A program made the translations under genes and the position numbers. The notes beneath the pieces were generated by a model. The model was not told the DNA's origin. It did not search any database and was given only the letters and a program-made list of their open reading frames with translations. From positions 1-6,701 of the forward strand of contig CAMLDJ010000299.1 of assembly GCA_946478755.1 (NCBI GenBank): a stretch of DNA of 6,701 bases, read 5' to 3'. Shown here one piece after another: positions 4,994-6,701 of this stretch (position 1 is its first letter; each line of letters begins with the position of its first letter). The DNA is from an uncultured Pedobacter sp. Its GTDB lineage: Bacteria; Bacteroidota; Bacteroidia; Sphingobacteriales; Sphingobacteriaceae.

Positions 4994-6701
4994 ATGAGTA
5001 AGATTAACAGGAAGCAAGATGCATTAGATTACCACTCGCACGGGCGACCGGGAAAAATTCAGGTGATACCAACCAAACCAACAAATTCCCAAAGGGATCT
5101 GGCGCTTGCTTATTCACCGGGAGTTGCAGAACCCTGTTTAAAAATAGCCGAAAATACAGAAGATGTTTATAAATACACCGCCAAAGGTAATCTGGTAGCC
5201 GTAATCAGCAACGGTACTGCTGTTTTAGGTTTGGGCAATATTGGTCCGGAAGCAGGTAAGCCGGTAATGGAGGGTAAAGGACTGCTATTTAAAATATTTG
5301 CTGATATTGATGTTTTCGATCTTGAACTGGATACGACAAACGTTGATGACTTTGTTAAAATTGTAAAAGCACTTGAACCTACTTTTGGTGGGGTCAATTT
5401 AGAAGATATTAAGGCACCTGAGTGCTTTGAAATAGAGCGTCGGCTGAAGGAAGAAATGAAGATTCCTGTCATGCACGACGATCAGCACGGTACCGCGATT
5501 ATTTCTGCCGCAGCATTGTTAAATGCCTGCGAACTGCAGAAAAAGAAAATGGACAAGATCAAAATTGTCGTGAATGGTGCAGGTGCTGCCGCGATTTCAT
5601 GCTCCCGTTTATATGTTTCTTTAGGAGCAAAAAAAGAAAACATTGTGATGTGCGATCGTTCCGGTGTGATTAGAAACACCCGGGAACATCTGGATGCCAT
5701 AAAAGCGGAATTCGCAACTTCAAGAAAATTGAATACGCTTGAAGAAGCCATGAAAGACTCAGATGTATTTATCGGCTTATCGTCGGCAGATTGTGTGACA
5801 GAAAACATGCTGAAATCGATGGCCAAAAATCCGATTGTGTTTGCTATGGCGAATCCTAATCCAGAAATCGCCTATGAACTCGCTATTAAATCTCGCAAGG
5901 ACATCATTATGGCAACAGGTCGCTCTGACTATCCGAACCAGGTAAATAACGTGCTTGGCTTCCCATATATTTTTAGGGGGGGTCTTGATGTAAGGGCAAC
6001 AGCTATCAATGAAGAAATGAAAATTGCTGCGGTCCGGGCTATCGCTGAGCTGGCTAAAAAATCGGTTCCTGAGGCGGTGAATATGGCCTATAATGAAAAG
6101 AACATCAAGTTTGGCAAGGAGTACATCATTCCGAAACCAATGGATGTGAGGCTGATGACGAATGTTTCGACGGCAGTAGCCAAAGCTGCAATTGCATCTG
6201 GTGTGGCACGCAGGGTAATTACCGATTGGGATGCTTATGTGGAAGAGCTGAAACAAAGACTTGGAATGGATGATGCCATTATGCGTGCGATTACGAATAA
6301 GGCAAAATCTGATCCTAAACGTGTTGTGTTTGCGGAGGCGGATCACTATAAAGTTTTAAAGGCTGCCCAGATCGTTAAAGACGAAAATATCGCCATTCCG
6401 ATTTTACTTGGAAATCAGGAAGTAATTGAACGGATCATTGCCGAAAGTGCCCTGGACCTGGAAGGGGTAGCCATTATTGATCCATTCAAGGAGCCTGAGC
6501 AGATGCAGAAATATGGGAAGTACCTGTATGAAAAAAGACAGAGAAGAGGACTGACCCTATTTGAAGCGACGAAATTAATGCGCGACCGGAATTACTTCGG
6601 CGCATCTATGGTGGAATTCGGTGAAGCTGATGCCATGATTTCTGGCCTGACAAGAAATTATGTTTCAACCATTAAGCCTGCTTTACAGGTGATTGGTACT
6701 G
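4994..6701 (+). CDS. maeB: NADP-dependent malic enzyme, MaeB type with C-terminal phosphotransacetylase-like domain (3' end outside window)
   Basis: The open frame runs from ATG 4994 to the window edge, giving 569 residues of a family usually about 760 long. It oxidatively decarboxylates malate to pyruvate and CO2, making NADPH and linking the TCA cycle to pyruvate. Visible malic-enzyme elements are Y40 in [12 protein letters not shown]95 in KPVMEGK, metal ligands E137/D138 (LEDIKAPE) and D162/D163 (MHDDQHGTA), the dinucleotide-binding GAGAAA at 195-200 and the late-domain [14 protein letters not shown]. From about residue 438 ([11 protein letters not shown]) a phosphate acetyltransferase-like domain begins and is cut off. 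In studied MaeB proteins that domain is regulatory, sensing acetyl-CoA, rather than catalytic; whether that holds here cannot be judged. ATG is preferred over the adjacent in-frame TTG 4991 because [14 protein letters not shown] fits the family. NADP rather than NAD preference is inferred from family alone. Confidence 0.92.
   Translation, partial: MSKINRKQDALDYHSHGRPGKIQVIPTKPTNSQRDLALAYSPGVAEPCLKIAENTEDVYKYTAKGNLVAVISNGTAVLGLGNIGPEAGKPVMEGKGLLFKIFADIDVFDLELDTTNVDDFVKIVKALEPTFGGVNLEDIKAPECFEIERRLKEEMKIPVMHDDQHGTAIISAAALLNACELQKKKMDKIKIVVNGAGAAAISCSRLYVSLGAKKENIVMCDRSGVIRNTREHLDAIKAEFATSRKLNTLEEAMKDSDVFIGLSSADCVTENMLKSMAKNPIVFAMANPNPEIAYELAIKSRKDIIMATGRSDYPNQVNNVLGFPYIFRGGLDVRATAINEEMKIAAVRAIAELAKKSVPEAVNMAYNEKNIKFGKEYIIPKPMDVRLMTNVSTAVAKAAIASGVARRVITDWDAYVEELKQRLGMDDAIMRAITNKAKSDPKRVVFAEADHYKVLKAAQIVKDENIAIPILLGNQEVIERIIAESALDLEGVAIIDPFKEPEQMQKYGKYLYEKRQRRGLTLFEATKLMRDRNYFGASMVEFGEADAMISGLTRNYVSTIKPALQVIGT

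Noticed and set aside
5777..6346. 189-codon open frame on the minus strand
   Set aside because: It lies wholly inside the conserved malic enzyme frame; its translation is rich in His, Arg, Cys and Phe with no recognisable domain, as expected of an antisense shadow.

Overview
The window looks like an ordinary chromosomal housekeeping region of a Bacteroidota bacterium, most likely of the Sphingobacteriaceae/Pedobacter kind. This is inferred from the AT-rich composition, the scarcity of Shine-Dalgarno sequences, several TAnnTTTG-type -7 elements near gene starts, the tandem TatA proteins with an FGGKK(I/L)PEL signature, and the protein sequences themselves. All genes lie on the + strand, densely packed, and nothing mobile, RNA-coding or CRISPR-like was seen.

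Layout, left to right: the last codons of an upstream gene (1-51); an EnvC-like murein hydrolase activator with a signal peptide, long coiled coil and degenerate LytM domain (74-1378); two adjacent TatA/TatE-family translocase genes, one with a long hydrophilic tail (1434-1889) and one minimal (1900-2106); gatA, the amidase subunit of the tRNA-dependent amidotransferase, with a TTG start (2148-3602); an MltD-like lytic transglycosylase with a C-terminal LysM (3670-4887); and the 5' three quarters of a MaeB-type malic enzyme/phosphotransacetylase fusion running off the right edge (4994-6701). No gene-free stretch exceeds about 110 bases.

Functionally, three of the six main genes concern the cell envelope. 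EnvC-like proteins activate septal amidases, Tat exports folded proteins (in E. coli including the amidases AmiA and AmiC), and MltD cleaves glycan strands. gatA and maeB serve aminoacyl-tRNA synthesis and central carbon metabolism and are probably neighbours rather than partners.

I did not find an undescribed system. The most notable unexplained signal is a near-perfect intrinsic-terminator shape (7-bp stem plus seven T) inside the first 140 bases of gatA, just downstream of its weak TTG start. The other points worth checking are the division of labour between the two TatA proteins and the possible envC-tat functional link.
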